DNA of 64,000 bases. Source: Mactromeris polynyma. Lineage: Eukaryota; Mollusca; Bivalvia; Venerida; Mactridae. Of the stretch, positions 10,031-21,163 are shown piece after piece (positions within the stretch are counted from its first letter, which is position 1; the number at the start of each line of letters is the position of its first letter). A model generated the notes under the pieces. It saw only the letters and a program-made list of their open reading frames with translations, was not told the origin of the DNA and ran no database searches. The position numbers and the translations under genes are program-made. The DNA is taken from NCBI GenBank assembly GCA_032209605.1, contig JASFXZ010000098.1:7501-71500 (forward strand), written 5' to 3'.

Positions 10031-10712
10031 GAGATGGATAGCCGAAGTCCAACGGGGTTCCAATTTTTGAGACATTTTATCGCCATCAAGGGCCCATAAC
10101 TCTCTAACTCACAAAGATTGCGGGCGCCTATTTTAGTATATTGTACCCCTGTACTCTGGCAACAGATCCATGTATCATATGGTACCCTCATGCCACTACC
10201 GGAGTCAGCACCGACCGTTCGCCAATGTCTGTCAATATTCAGTATGCAAAAGGCCTTTAATAAAGGGAGAGTAGTCGTACAGAACTTCATTTTGCAAGAT
10301 TTGTCCCCCATATTAAAATTATCCAGAAACAGTTGAAATACCATTGTTTTGATGCTGTTTCTATTCACATATAATAGGCTTAGTCGAATAATAAATTATA
10401 CTTTGACGTTTATATATATCTTATATCTATCCATTAATGGTATCACTTAGGTGCTTGGCTCTAACCCGGCGGCTGGGCGGCTCGAACTTACAACCCTCTA
10501 CGACGCTATTATTTTAAGTATTTTATTACCATAAAGGGGGCATAACTCGCTAACCAACTGAGTTAGGGGGATCATAATTTAATATATTGTACCCCTGTAC
10601 TCTAGCAACATATCCATGCATCACATGTTACCATCAATCCACTTCCGGAATCAGCAAGGGCGGATAACCAATGTTAACCAGGGTCAAAATGTACCAAAAT
10701 GGTACCCTTACC
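10031..10712. repeat. Degenerate copies of the 193-bp satellite
   Basis: Old, strongly diverged copies (around 10,030-10,220 and 10,500-10,712) retain TATATTGTACCCCTGTACTCT and CAGCAAGGGCGGATAACCAATG. A tRNA-like stretch at 10,445-10,505 and unique sequence lie between. Frames of about 70-127 codons here are accidental. Confidence 0.7.
10445..10505 (-). repeat. tRNA-like SINE fragment
   Basis: On - the stretch reads GGTTGTAAGTTCGAGCCGCC, a B-box-like T-arm, preceded by a G+C-rich tRNA-like body. It is a fragment between old satellite copies. Confidence 0.35.
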
Positions 10713-10722
10713 CGAACAGTAT

Positions 10723-10850
10723 GTAATATAACATATAATTATATGTATATTATATAATGCCTGTAATATTATAATATATATTATATATGTAATATTATAT
10801 ATAATATATTTGTTACACCTATATATTATATGTTATTATATATATTACCG
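10723..10850. repeat. TA-rich low-complexity tract
   Basis: Alternating TA and TATAT runs with multiple small palindromes. Confidence 0.8.
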
Positions 10851-10984
10851 TGCGATTTCTGGGTGAAAAGGCTTTTCCTTCGAAAATTGTCACCTTACCT
10901 TTGCTGCTGTACAGTGGCTCCTAACCCTTACCTACCCCACAGGGGTGTTAGACAGATGGATTCAGGACGCTTTTCCTTTGCAAA

Positions 10985-11475
10985 TTTTTAGCGCCGTTCA
11001 TTATAGGTTCGAATCCCATTATAGGTGCAAACTATTACTACTATCATATGTCCGAATACTCATTTGTCTTGTGTATTCGATGGTTTCTCCGTGTAAATTA
11101 TTTCTGAGTGTAACACAGCGACCTTTCAGTACTAGACTTGCTATAAGTGGTCCATGACTGACGGTTGCAATTGCTTCATATAGTCGGTGTTGTTATCAGT
11201 ATCAACCGATTACTGGTGTGTATGTGTGATTTAGTCACATTAATACTGGTAATTTGAAGCAACTTTTTAAGGTTGTTGTGAGTGGTCTAATGCGTTCGTA
11301 CTTAGCATAGCTCGGCAATGGCGTCGTTCATTATAGGTTCGAATCCCGCTATAGGTACATAATTTTACTACTACCATATGTTCAAATACCTTTATTTCTT
11401 GGGTATTTGAGGGTTTCTTCAAGTAATGTATGAGTGTAACATAGCGACCTTTCGTTATAAGACGTGCTATAATTG
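10985..11475 (+). repeat. Two tRNA-derived SINE-like copies ~350 bp apart
   Basis: Two diverged copies of about 170 bp (from about 10,990 and 11,320) share CATTATAGGTTCGAATCCC, TACTACTA.CATATGT and GAGTGTAACA.AGCGACCTTTC. The second also has an A-box-like TAGCATAGCTCGG (11,303-11,315) and a perfect B-box GGTTCGAATCC (11,336-11,346) at tRNA-like spacing. The acceptor stem does not close properly, so this looks like a tRNA-derived SINE rather than a tRNA gene. Confidence 0.55.
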
Positions 11476-11639
11476 GAATATATATCCCAATTTATCATGT
11501 CCACACACTGTGGCAAAATACATTACCTTTACACACTTCAATAGAACATAGGAACATATCTATCTGTTATTACAACTATCTGTTGCACTATATTTACGTT
11601 CAAAAACATATATCAACTACAATTATGCAAATATATCAA

Positions 11640-11645
11640 TTTATT
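11640..11645 (-). promoter_or_regulatory. Candidate poly(A) signal of the 916-codon gene
   Basis: AATAAA on the - strand about 250 bases after the stop codon at 11,894. This is a plausible distance for a 3' UTR, but the flank is AT-rich, so it may be chance. Confidence 0.35.
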
Positions 11646-11893
11646 ATAGATTTATAAAATATCAATATCATAATGGACAACATATACTCAAAACAACTGC
11701 CTAACCATTCACTATAAACACTTATTTTTCAACCGAGTGTCAATGAGTTCGGAGGCTCTACGCATTCGCATCACGTGCAATTGCCAATTGTTAATCCGAG
11801 TCTCGATTTCAAACATACCAGTTGCCAGTTTTATCAGTCTGAGTGTCTTTTAGATTAGAGACTAATGCGATTACTCATTGTCTTCTTGTTCTA

Positions 11894-14644
11894 TTACAGC
11901 CTGCTTAACTTACAGGTATAAGCCCTTTTTGTTCTGAATGGAATGCAGCGCGCTAAACACTGTCGCTTGTATTCATCATAAGACAAGTTTTGGACGTTTC
12001 CATTCGCTTTCTCCGTGGCGATCTCATGCAACAGTTCAAGTTCTTCCCCTGTCCACTTTCGTTTCTCTCCAGGAACTATGGCCGCACATAAAGGTTGTCT
12101 GCAAATGACGTTCACACATTGATTTTCATCGGCTTCGGATATATGTTGTGGATGTTCAACGTCTACTTGAACGTCTTCTGGATTGCTCTCACCAGGTTCA
12201 TGTGAAGTCCCTTTTGGTGATTCAAACTTTAGTTCTGTTGGAATTGAGTTGTGCAGTCTGTACAGTGGGAATTTGTTGAATTTGTCAGACAACAACAACT
12301 TGCTCAGTATCTCCAAATCTTTCAGCCAGGCCTGTGGATGTCGTTTTGGCAAATCATGCAAAAGTTTCACGATATTGTTATAGTCTACATACCAGCCATT
12401 CATCATAAGTCCAATGCAGGAAATGAAACACATTACAGCAACAAGTTCATTATCTTCAAGATTTTCCTTTGCTAGTTTCCGGTCACATGCAGGCATCCAT
12501 GGAAAGCACTTACACGACCCTGACTTCAATCGGCTAACGTGTACTAACTGTCGTAATTCCAGTTCGGCTGTGACCATACTAGTAAGCAAATCTGGTGACA
12601 CCATAGTGGAGACTGGTACCGGCTCTGTGTCAACAAGTTTCCAAAGCCCATTCCTCCAATTCCAATGCAACGTTTCATTACCCTGTCTATTGTACAACTG
12701 GATGGCGGGGAAGTTTTTCATTCTTACTTCCTGTAAGCCGGCCTCAAGTATTTCTGACAACCCATAACGTGATTTCTCCATCATCTTACGTATAGCCCCG
12801 AAGACCATCGAGTTAGGAACTCTCCTTTCCTTACTTATCAGACTGGATAATCGCTTTCTAGTTACAGTGCCGAAAACACGTAATCGAATTGCCGTATCAC
12901 TAAACAGATCCCGCTTAAAGTCATCCAACGTTGTAACTGTCCCAACTTTAGAGGACACGAACAAATCCTCTATTAATGCATGCACGATTCTACGTCCAAG
13001 AACATGTGGTGCACTGTTAATGACGTCATGTATTCCCGCTGTTCGTCGGATCATGCTCTCTAGACTTTGGGTTGCTCCCCAAATACCACATGCTGGAAGA
13101 CTATCTTCTGAGGCCATACATGCGCTCCACCGATCAAAAGATAGAAATCCATTCTCATCTGTACGACTTCGACTTGGTGTTAGCTGCCCTGGTCCAAGAT
13201 TTACCGAATATCTGTGGCTCTGGAAACATAACGGGTGTCCCCACAAGAGTTTCTCGGCTGCGACCTCCAGTTGAAAAGCTTTCCACACGTATTCCACATT
13301 ACATGTCCTTGAATAAGTTTCAAAACAATATTTCAGATGCTCACTAATCCAAAGACCTACTTTCTTCACTGACAAAACTGTACCGAGCGGGAAAGGAGCA
13401 AGCATTGGCTTACTTTCCAATAGAGTTCGTAGGTGTCCCATGTCAAACAAGTCGGAGCATGCTATCGTGCTTTTATCAAAGTCAAAAACTTCAGCAACAA
13501 ACTCTACGCGACACTCTCCTCTTTGAAGAAGCTCAAAGTTGTTTTTCAATGTAGATATGTACTTGATGGCATCTCTTTCAAACGCAGCGGCGCTCTTTTG
13601 CTGGTATACCATCCCCACTGCAATACTTCCGGACACTGGGTGGAACCGTGTCGCCGGTCTTCTGTGTGGAGTATCGGCGTACATCTGTACGAAACGTACA
13701 TTTTCGGGATGGCGGCAGAGTTTTCGAAGTTCTTCTTTCACGTCCATCATACGACTATCCACATTACTTTGAAAACAGGCACAATCCCCAAACGATAAAC
13801 AGGTGCTTAAAACACCCCTGTTCCCTATCACAGACTGCACCCCAGCCACTGACCACATCAAGTCCATAACATCCGAAGAAATATTCATAGCACAATGAAC
13901 GGTTATCTTTCGAATATATTTCGAATCAAAGTCACTAACACACACCCCGTCACTTGCCTTTTCCCCGAAACGAAAGCAAAAGCTTATTACTTGAAAGCGT
14001 TCATCGACTTGTGTTGCATCGACAGCACATTGAAACTCATGCATTATAACTGCACTGTCATCGGGCAAGACAAATATTTTACTGAGATCACTCAGATCAT
14101 TTTTCACCAATGTTCGCCTTATACGTTGGCTCACTGACATTAGCCGTCTTCGAAAATGTTCACGTAATGTTTTAAAGTACGCAACAGATATATCTTGTAT
14201 TTGCTCTTTCCTCATATCACTGCGCCGGCAATCTACACTGGGAATCAAAGCCAGCCATGCATCCCAGCCTCTCTCGTAAAATAGTTGAAAACCAAGGCAC
14301 TGGTTGAACAACGACATTTGGTGGTCCTTATATCTTGTTAGGTTCACGTGCTTCTTTAACATTGACTTCACCAGACGTACGCGATTATTATTAAACACAG
14401 TTAAATGTTTTACTGGCAACAGTACACCGTTCCATTTACTAAGTTCGACAACACAACCGTCTAGATCTGATGAAAAGTTTAAAAACACTCTCTGGTCCAT
14501 TGCCTCAACGGTGGTTCCACGAGCATATATCTTTTTATCTCTAGCTAAAAAGTCATATACATCAACGTGCTTCCGAAACGCTTCAAGAAAGTTCTTGTTT
14601 TCCTCCCTGGCTTCCATAAGCGCATCGTCTTCAATATCATCCAT
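11894..14644 (-). CDS. Uncharacterised 916-aa protein with possible Myb/SANT-like C-terminus
   Basis: A single uninterrupted frame of 916 codons, visibly richer in G+C than its AT-rich flanks and with varied, normal amino-acid composition; it is the only long non-repeat frame in the left half. I do not recognise the family. The last ~55 residues (W864, the acidic EELELL helix, then RTKRAYTCKLSRL) look like a Myb/SANT or trihelix DNA-binding domain, preceded by an acidic, Pro-rich linker (about 815-850) and a Cys cluster (CKCFPWMPAC). Residues 19-35 follow F-L-x-A-F-x-K-x4-Y-x-F-L-x2-R, a spacing I recall from the N-terminus of SUZ12 Polycomb proteins; the match is short and may be chance. No signal peptide or membrane segment is seen. 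A TATA box lies 68 bases upstream of the ATG. TTTTTTTTCAG just before the ATG could instead be a 3' splice site, making this a terminal exon. It may be a subtelomeric multicopy or transposon-borne gene. Confidence 0.8.
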   Translation of the reverse strand: MDDIEDDALMEAREENKNFLEAFRKHVDVYDFLARDKKIYARGTTVEAMDQRVFLNFSSDLDGCVVELSKWNGVLLPVKHLTVFNNNRVRLVKSMLKKHVNLTRYKDHQMSLFNQCLGFQLFYERGWDAWLALIPSVDCRRSDMRKEQIQDISVAYFKTLREHFRRRLMSVSQRIRRTLVKNDLSDLSKIFVLPDDSAVIMHEFQCAVDATQVDERFQVISFCFRFGEKASDGVCVSDFDSKYIRKITVHCAMNISSDVMDLMWSVAGVQSVIGNRGVLSTCLSFGDCACFQSNVDSRMMDVKEELRKLCRHPENVRFVQMYADTPHRRPATRFHPVSGSIAVGMVYQQKSAAAFERDAIKYISTLKNNFELLQRGECRVEFVAEVFDFDKSTIACSDLFDMGHLRTLLESKPMLAPFPLGTVLSVKKVGLWISEHLKYCFETYSRTCNVEYVWKAFQLEVAAEKLLWGHPLCFQSHRYSVNLGPGQLTPSRSRTDENGFLSFDRWSACMASEDSLPACGIWGATQSLESMIRRTAGIHDVINSAPHVLGRRIVHALIEDLFVSSKVGTVTTLDDFKRDLFSDTAIRLRVFGTVTRKRLSSLISKERRVPNSMVFGAIRKMMEKSRYGLSEILEAGLQEVRMKNFPAIQLYNRQGNETLHWNWRNGLWKLVDTEPVPVSTMVSPDLLTSMVTAELELRQLVHVSRLKSGSCKCFPWMPACDRKLAKENLEDNELVAVMCFISCIGLMMNGWYVDYNNIVKLLHDLPKRHPQAWLKDLEILSKLLLSDKFNKFPLYRLHNSIPTELKFESPKGTSHEPGESNPEDVQVDVEHPQHISEADENQCVNVICRQPLCAAIVPGEKRKWTGEELELLHEIATEKANGNVQNLSYDEYKRQCLARCIPFRTKRAYTCKLSRL

Positions 14645-14711
14645 TTCACTGAAAAAAAATAGAAGGAAGGGTAATTATAGGAACCTTCTTAACAGTATAA
14701 CAACACAATCT

Positions 14712-14718
14712 CTTTATA
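14712..14718 (-). promoter_or_regulatory. TATA box of the 916-codon gene, at the edge of the minisatellite
   Basis: TATAAAG on the - strand, 68 bases upstream of the ATG at 14,644. Transcription starting about 25-30 bases downstream would give a leader of roughly 40 nt. The G-rich minisatellite starts within three bases upstream, so any upstream control sequence would have to be the repeat itself. Confidence 0.5.
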
Positions 14719-14720
14719 GA

Positions 14721-16690
14721 GTTTGGGGTTTTGGGGTTTTGGGGTTTTGGGGTTTGGTTTTAGTGTTTGGGGTTTGAAGTTTGAAGTTTGGGGTTTGGAG
14801 TTTGGGTTTGGGTATGGGGTTTTGAGTTTGGGGTATGGAGTTTGGGTTTTGGGGTTTGGGGTTTGGAGTTTGGGGTTTGGAGCTTGGGGTATGGGGCATC
14901 GGGTTTGTAATTTGGGTTTGGGGTTTGGAGTTTGAGGTTTGATGTTCGGGTTTGGGGTTTGGAGTTGGGGGTTTGGAGTTTGGGGTTTGGAGTTTGGAGT
15001 TTGGGGTAAGAAGTTTGGAGTATGGGGTTTAGGGTTTGGAGTTTAAAGTTAAGGGTTTGGGGTTTGGAGTTTGGGGTTTGGATTTTGGGGTTTGGGGTTT
15101 GGGTTTGGAGTTTGGGGTTTGGGGTTTGGAGTTTGGGGTTTGGGTTTGGAGTTTGGGGTTTGGGGTTTGGAGTTTGGGGATTGGAGTTTGGGGTTCGGAG
15201 TTTCGGGTTTGGGGTTTGGAGTTTGGGGTTTGGAGTTTGGGGTTTGGGGATTGGGGTTTGGGTTTTGGGGTTTGGGGTTTGGAGTTTGGGGTTTGGAGTT
15301 TGGGGTTTGGGTTTGGGGTTTGGAGTTTGGGGTTTGGAGTTTGGGTATGGGGTTTGGAGTTTGGGGTATGGAGTTTGGGTTTTGGGGTTTGGAGTTTGGG
15401 GTTTGGAGTTTGGGGTATGGGGCATGGGGTTTGTAATATGTTTTTGGGGTTTGGAGTTTGAGGTTTGGAGTTCGGGTTTGGGGTTTGGAGTTTGGGGTTT
15501 GGAGTTTGGGGTTTGGAGTTTGGGGTAAGAAGTTTGGAGTATGGGGTTTGGGGTTTGGAGTTTAAAATTAAGGGTTTGGGGTTTGGAGTTTGGGGTTTGG
15601 ATTTTGGGGTTTGGAGTTTGGGGTTTGGGTTTGGAGTTTGGGGTTTGGGGTTTGGAGTTTGGGGTTTGGAGTTTGGGGTTTGGGGTTCGGAGTTTCGGGT
15701 TTGGGGTTTGGAGTTTGGGGTTTGGGGTTTGGGTTTTGGGGTTTGGGGTTTGGAGCTTGGGGTTTGGGGTTTGGGTTGGGGTTTGGAGTTTGAGGTTTGG
15801 AGTTTGGGGTTTGGAGTTTGAGGTTTGGAGTTTGGGGTTTGGGTTTGGGGTTTGGAGTTTGAGGTTTGGAGTTCGGGTTTGGGGTTTGGAGTTTGGGGTT
15901 TGGAGTTTGGGGTTTGGGGTTTGGAGTTTGGGGTTTGGGGTTTGGGTTTTGGGGTTTGGGGTTTGGAGCTTGGGGTTTGGGGTTTGGGTTTGGGGTTTGG
16001 AGTTTGAGGTTTGGAGTTTGGGGTTTGGAGTTTGGGGTTTGGAGTTTGGGGTTTGGAGTTTGGGGTTTGGAGTTTGGGGTTTGGGGTTCGGAGTTTCGGG
16101 TTTGGGGTTTGGAGTTTGGGGTTTGGAGTTTGGGGTTTGGGTTTTGGGGTTTGGGGTTTGGGGTTTGGGGTTTGGAGCTTGGGGTTTGGGGTTTGGGTTT
16201 GGGGTTTGGAGTTTGAGGTTTGGAGTTTGGGGTTTGGAGTTTGGAGTTTGGAGTTTGGGGTTTGGGGTTTGGGTTTGGGGTTTGGAGTTTGAGGTTTGGA
16301 GTTCGGGTTTGGGGTTTGGAGTTTAGGGTTTGGAGTTTGGGGTTTGGGGTTTGGAGTTTGGGGTTTGGAGTTTGGGGTCTGGGGTTTGGAGTTTGGGGTT
16401 TGGAGTTAGGGTTTTGGGGTTTGGGGTTTGGAGCTTGGGGTTTGGGGTTTGGGTTTGGGGTTTGGAGTTTGAGGTTTGGAGTTTGGGGTTTGGAGTTTGG
16501 GGTTTGGAGTTTGGGGTTTGGGGTTTGGGGTTTGGGGTTTGGGTTTGGGGTTTGGAGTTTGAGGTTTGGAGTTTGGGGTTTGGAGTTTGGGGTTTGGGGT
16601 TTGGAGTTTGGGGTTTGGAGTTTGGGGTTTTTGTTTTGGGGTTTAGGGTTTGGAGTTTGGGGTTTGGGTTTGGGGTTTGGGTTATTCGGG
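14721..16690 (+). repeat. G-rich 7/14-bp minisatellite, right copy
   Basis: Same TTTGGGG/TTTGGAG array as at 1-1,487, about 2 kb long. From about 15,190 it matches base 1 onward nearly base for base. The visible differences are one extra 14-bp unit (near 16,050) and single substitutions such as GGGGTCTGGGG near 16,378. The first 470 bases lie beyond the left copy, which is cut by the window edge. Confidence 0.95.
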
Positions 16691-17496
16691 GTTAACTCGG
16701 AGTAAACTCGGAGTTAACTCGGGGTAAACCCCGTTTTAGCTGATATAACATCAATCGGGGTTAACTCGGGGTAAACTCGGAGTAAACTCGGGGTATACCC
16801 CGTTTTGATGCCGGTCAGACGGACAGCGCATTTGGACAACCAAATAAAAAGTAGTATGTAAAGCAAACATTTTATATTGAGATTTAATAAATGATAGATT
16901 TATGAGGCTCATTATCAATGGCAACGGCAACATAAGCATCATAATATTTTAAAACAATCGAGACAGACAGACGGACAATTAATGGACAGACGGACAACCA
17001 AATAAATACAGTATATAAGGAAAAAAGTCATTTTTCTATTTAGTATATGTTATCTTTATAAGCCTCAATAGCAACGACAAAATAAGCATCATGATATTTC
17101 ATAACATTGGAGACGAACAGACGGACGACCAACGGACAGACGGATAACCAAACAATACAAAATATATCATGACAAATTATGTTCTTATCAATCTAAAAAT
17201 AACGAACTATAGAAATAATAGTTTGGAAATAAATAATAAACAAAATAACTTACATCAAATTCCTAATCCAATTATTTTTAAACACAACAATAATTCACAA
17301 AGTCACAAATTCACAAATTCACAAATTTCACAGCAAGTCAATAATTTCTTCCAATAAAATATTTTACAACCTTTTCATATCACATTCGAAGTACAACTGA
17401 AAGGTTTGAAAAGTCACGTGATGTAAAAAAAATCACATGACAAAAATAACCAATCACAATCCAGAATCTCATTCAGTCTCATCTCATCACGTAATT
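15190..17496. repeat. 2.3-kb segmental duplication of 1-2,293
   Basis: Minisatellite, palindromic ACTCGGGG cluster, 147-bp repeats and AT-rich spacer are in the same order and orientation as 1-2,293. The offset is 15,189 before the 14-bp indel and 15,203 after it. I see only a handful of substitutions (for example ATAATATTTC at 1,890 against ATGATATTTC at 17,090). The two copies then diverge only in telomeric array length, about 720 versus 70 bp. Confidence 0.95.
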
Positions 17497-17568
17497 AACC
17501 CCTACCCTAACCCTAACCCTAACCCTAACCCTAACCCTAACCCTAACCCTAACCCTAACCCTAACCCT
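17497..17568 (-). repeat. Interstitial telomeric array (CCCTAA)n, ~70 bp
   Basis: Twelve CCCTAA units ending CCCTGACATTGTAG. It is the counterpart of the 720-bp array at 2,294-3,014, in the same orientation. Confidence 0.93.
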
Positions 17569-18286
17569 GACATTGTAGGTAAGTTATTATGTTTATGTTT
17601 CAATACACAGTGTTCTACCAAGTATGCGACATGGCGACATTCCCGCAAAAATAATGAAATATTGATTATACAGTATAAGCTCCGTAATTTCAACATGAAT
17701 AGAGCGCAGCATTGTCGTTGCTAAGCGATTGAAATTCAAAAATGAAACAAGCAAATTTTATTGGTTGTTAGATGTCAACACTCTGTTTATGTTTCAGTGG
17801 TCCATTGTTCCAGTATTTTTTAAACCTTGGCTGAACCTAAATACAGCACCATACTCAGGACAGTTAGGCTCAATTTGTTCCAGCATGTCAGTCTTGCAAT
17901 GTAATGCACAATTTACGCATTAAAAGCCGACTTAAACGCATAAAATCTCCAGCCACTGGTAAATGGACGCTGATAAATCTGTGGTATGATTCTTTATCAT
18001 GCCTTTAACCTTAGAGCAAGCGATATGGTTCTTGCAGGCAACATGTTGTGGTGATCATTTTGTGTGCCAAATTTGGAAATCCATTCATGAACAACGACAT
18101 TATAGGCTGGACATAATGTCCTTACACCCATATATGCACACTTACTTATCATGGCGGGGGCGTAACAATGCTATGAATATGTATGATTATATTCAATTAA
18201 TGAGTACATTTATGACACATATTAAGAGATATACTATGACGAACAATATTGGTCGATGTGCTTGTGGATTGATTTACTCACTCACT
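17569..18286. other. Single-copy sequence, no clear gene
   Basis: Right after the telomeric array comes ATTGTAG followed by GTAAGTTATT, which matches a splice donor, but no supporting exon was found. A 132-codon frame begins at about 17,999 but runs into the next repeat and has no recognisable motif. AT-rich and unassigned. Confidence 0.4.
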
Positions 18287-19184
18287 AATTTACTTATTCA
18301 CTTACATACACTTCACTCACTAACCCTCAATAACACTCACTTACAAACACACCAACTCATAATCACAATAAAACTCACTTACAAACACTCACACTAACAC
18401 TCACTTACAAGCACTCACACTCACTTACAAACACTCACACTAACACTCATTTACAAGCACGCACACTAACACTCACTTACAAGCACTCACATTCACTTAC
18501 CAACACTCACACTAACACTCATTTACAAGCACGCACACTTACACTCACTTACAAACACTCACACTAACCCTTACTTACAAGCACCCTCACTTACAAACAC
18601 TCAAACTAAAACTCACTTACAAGCACTTATACTTACACTCACTTACAAACACTCACACTCACTATCACTCACTCTCCCTGACTCACGCTCACTTACTTAC
18701 ACACACCCACTTACAAACACTCCCTTACAAACACTCACTTACAAACACCCACTTACAAACACTCACTTACAAACACTCACTTACAAACACTCACTTACAA
18801 ACACTCACTTACAAACACTCACTTACAAACACTCACTTACAAACACTCACTTACAAACACTCACTTACAAACACTCACTTACAAACACTCATTTACAAAC
18901 ACTCACTTACAAACACCCACTTACAAACACTCACTTACAAACACTTCCTTACACACACCCACTTACAAACACACACTTACAAACACCCACTTACAAACAC
19001 TCACTTACAAACACTTCCTTACAAACACTCACTTACAAACACTTCCTTACAAACACCCACTTACAAACACCCACTTACAAACACCCACTTACAAACACTC
19101 ACTTACAAACACTTCCTTACAAACACCCACTTACAAACACTCACTTACAAACACTCCCTTACAAACACTCCCTTACAAAAACTG
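18287..19184. repeat. 14-bp minisatellite (ACTCACTTACAAAC)n
   Basis: About 60 units, degenerate at the left and almost perfect between about 18,720 and 18,950, with variants CCCACTTACAAACA and TTCCTTACAAACAC. The + strand has virtually no G. Confidence 0.93.
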
Positions 19185-21163
19185 ACTTACTTCAATAAAT
19201 ATTTAAAACTAACACATTTTATGAAAATGTAAAACGATAATGGGTTACCAAGTGTATAAAGGGTAATTTCCTTCAACTTTCACTTTCCACATATAACATT
19301 TGAAACACAATAAAAAAAATTTCTCTTAAAATCAATCAATGTGACCTATAATTTTTATTTCATAATTTCATTCAGACATTGACTCTCGTATAGTATACCA
19401 AGTTGTAAAATCTCTGCGCTAGAAAAATATAGTAAACTTGTATCGATTTTGCTCTATATTCATATGAAATATTCACGTTTTAATCTTCATTATCATATTC
19501 GAGCAAGGTGACCTGTCGTTTTTATTTCATATTTTAGTTAGATACATTACACTGATCAAATATACAAAGTTTAAAGGAAAGCTCGCGTTAGAAAAAAACG
19601 GCCTTATTGTAGGATACGCCTTTAAGTGATCATTGCAACTGATATCGCGCTATACCAAACACTATGAAACAGATTCGAGTTTCATTAAGGGTATGGGAAG
19701 TAAGCGAGAAAAAAGTGGATAAGTTAGAGAATGTAGGTTTCTATAAACGTTTGATAGCTTTGCTACAAAATGGTATCCACCAGACCAGATAACATTATTC
19801 CACATGGACGCAATTTTGTTTAGCAATTCTAGCACTGTTTGATCACACCACCCGTGAAAAGACTTTTTCCAACGTTTGAGATACGGCACTGCTACTTTCC
19901 CTACGTAACACTGTGTGGATCATTTCCTACCTCTAAAAAGCGTCTTTGATATATTTGTTTTAAATTCTCATAAACTTGCATCAACACACTCCTAAACATA
20001 AATTAGAACTAAATAGTATGTGTCTATTTGTATCAGGATGTATTTGCATGGTTTTATTTAGGGTATATTGGTACTGCTTTTGTACATGATAGTGACTGAA
20101 CGATCGGTTTCGGAACTATAAGATTGCTCGATTTATGGCAGATATTGTATAGATATATTGTCAAAATGTGCATATCTTCATGGTCAATGCACACGATAAA
20201 TTAGTAATCGGGCCACTTTCGATAAAGTCCGTACTGTTCACGAAAATTTAACCACGATATGAACGGTCACAATTATTATTTGATCCGATAGTGTACATCA
20301 AGTCGGATATCCGAGTGGATATGATGAAAGACTAGTAAACTTGCTGTTGTCTTCATTTTATTTTATTTAGTGGTTTACTGATATATGGTTAAAATCATTT
20401 TGGTTTGGATTTGTTGCTTTAATTATTTATTCTGTATTTATTGTTTTGTTTAATTTATTTCATTCTTTATGTTTTCAAATTTCTTTTTTGAATGATGGTT
20501 ATGTTTTGTCTTGTATTTTGTATATTCACAAATGTGATTCTTTGCATGAATGAAATACAAATACATCGATCTATACAATAAGTACATATAGAATACGGGC
20601 ATCTTTGGATCCATGATTGCACGCGCACCGATGATAAAAATACTGTTTTTGATCTGCAAAACTTAATTGGGTTGATATTGTGCGGCAGGGTCATAGCTGT
20701 CTTTCAGTCTGCATGACGATACCTCATTCACTTCTTGGTTTTATGCCCTGACCTACTATCAGTTTCAAGAGTTGCCTATGCTTTTATGCTTAGATCAATG
20801 CAACATAAGGGATTTCCTAACACGTTGGAAAGATGCTTATTACATGTACATGTATATAGAAGTAAAATTATTTAGATTAATTAGTCTATAACTTTGTATG
20901 TTGGAAGAAGGCTGGTTTCGTGTAATTGCCACGTTTCCTGTCACCTGTTATTGGATTTTTGGTATAATGTGAAATGACATTACACATAAATGAAAGACCC
21001 CATTGGTAGTTCCATAGTGACACAGTGCTCAAACGTCTAAAAGTAAACGTTTCATGATGAATGATTGGCTAGTAATCGGAAAAGCTAACTTCATACTACA
21101 GAAGAGGCGTAAAAATAAATGTGTGGGTGTGCTCATGAAATAATATTAACTTCTTTATTTCAG
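19185..21163. other. Single-copy AT-rich sequence, probably intron
   Basis: No repeat array or convincing coding frame is seen. The last 15 bases (CTTCTTTATTTCAG) form the splice acceptor of the exon at 21,164, so at least the right part is probably intronic. Confidence 0.4.

Noticed and set aside
14645..14666. Treating TTCTATTTTTTTTCAG before the ATG of the 916-codon gene as a certain splice acceptor
   Set aside because: No upstream exon can be found and a TATA box lies at normal distance; left as an alternative.
12183..14777. Several + frames of 66-157 codons opposite the 916-codon gene
   Set aside because: Antisense shadows of a long, well-composed coding frame.
17999..18397. 132-codon + frame
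   Set aside because: No domain, and its end runs into the 14-bp repeat array.
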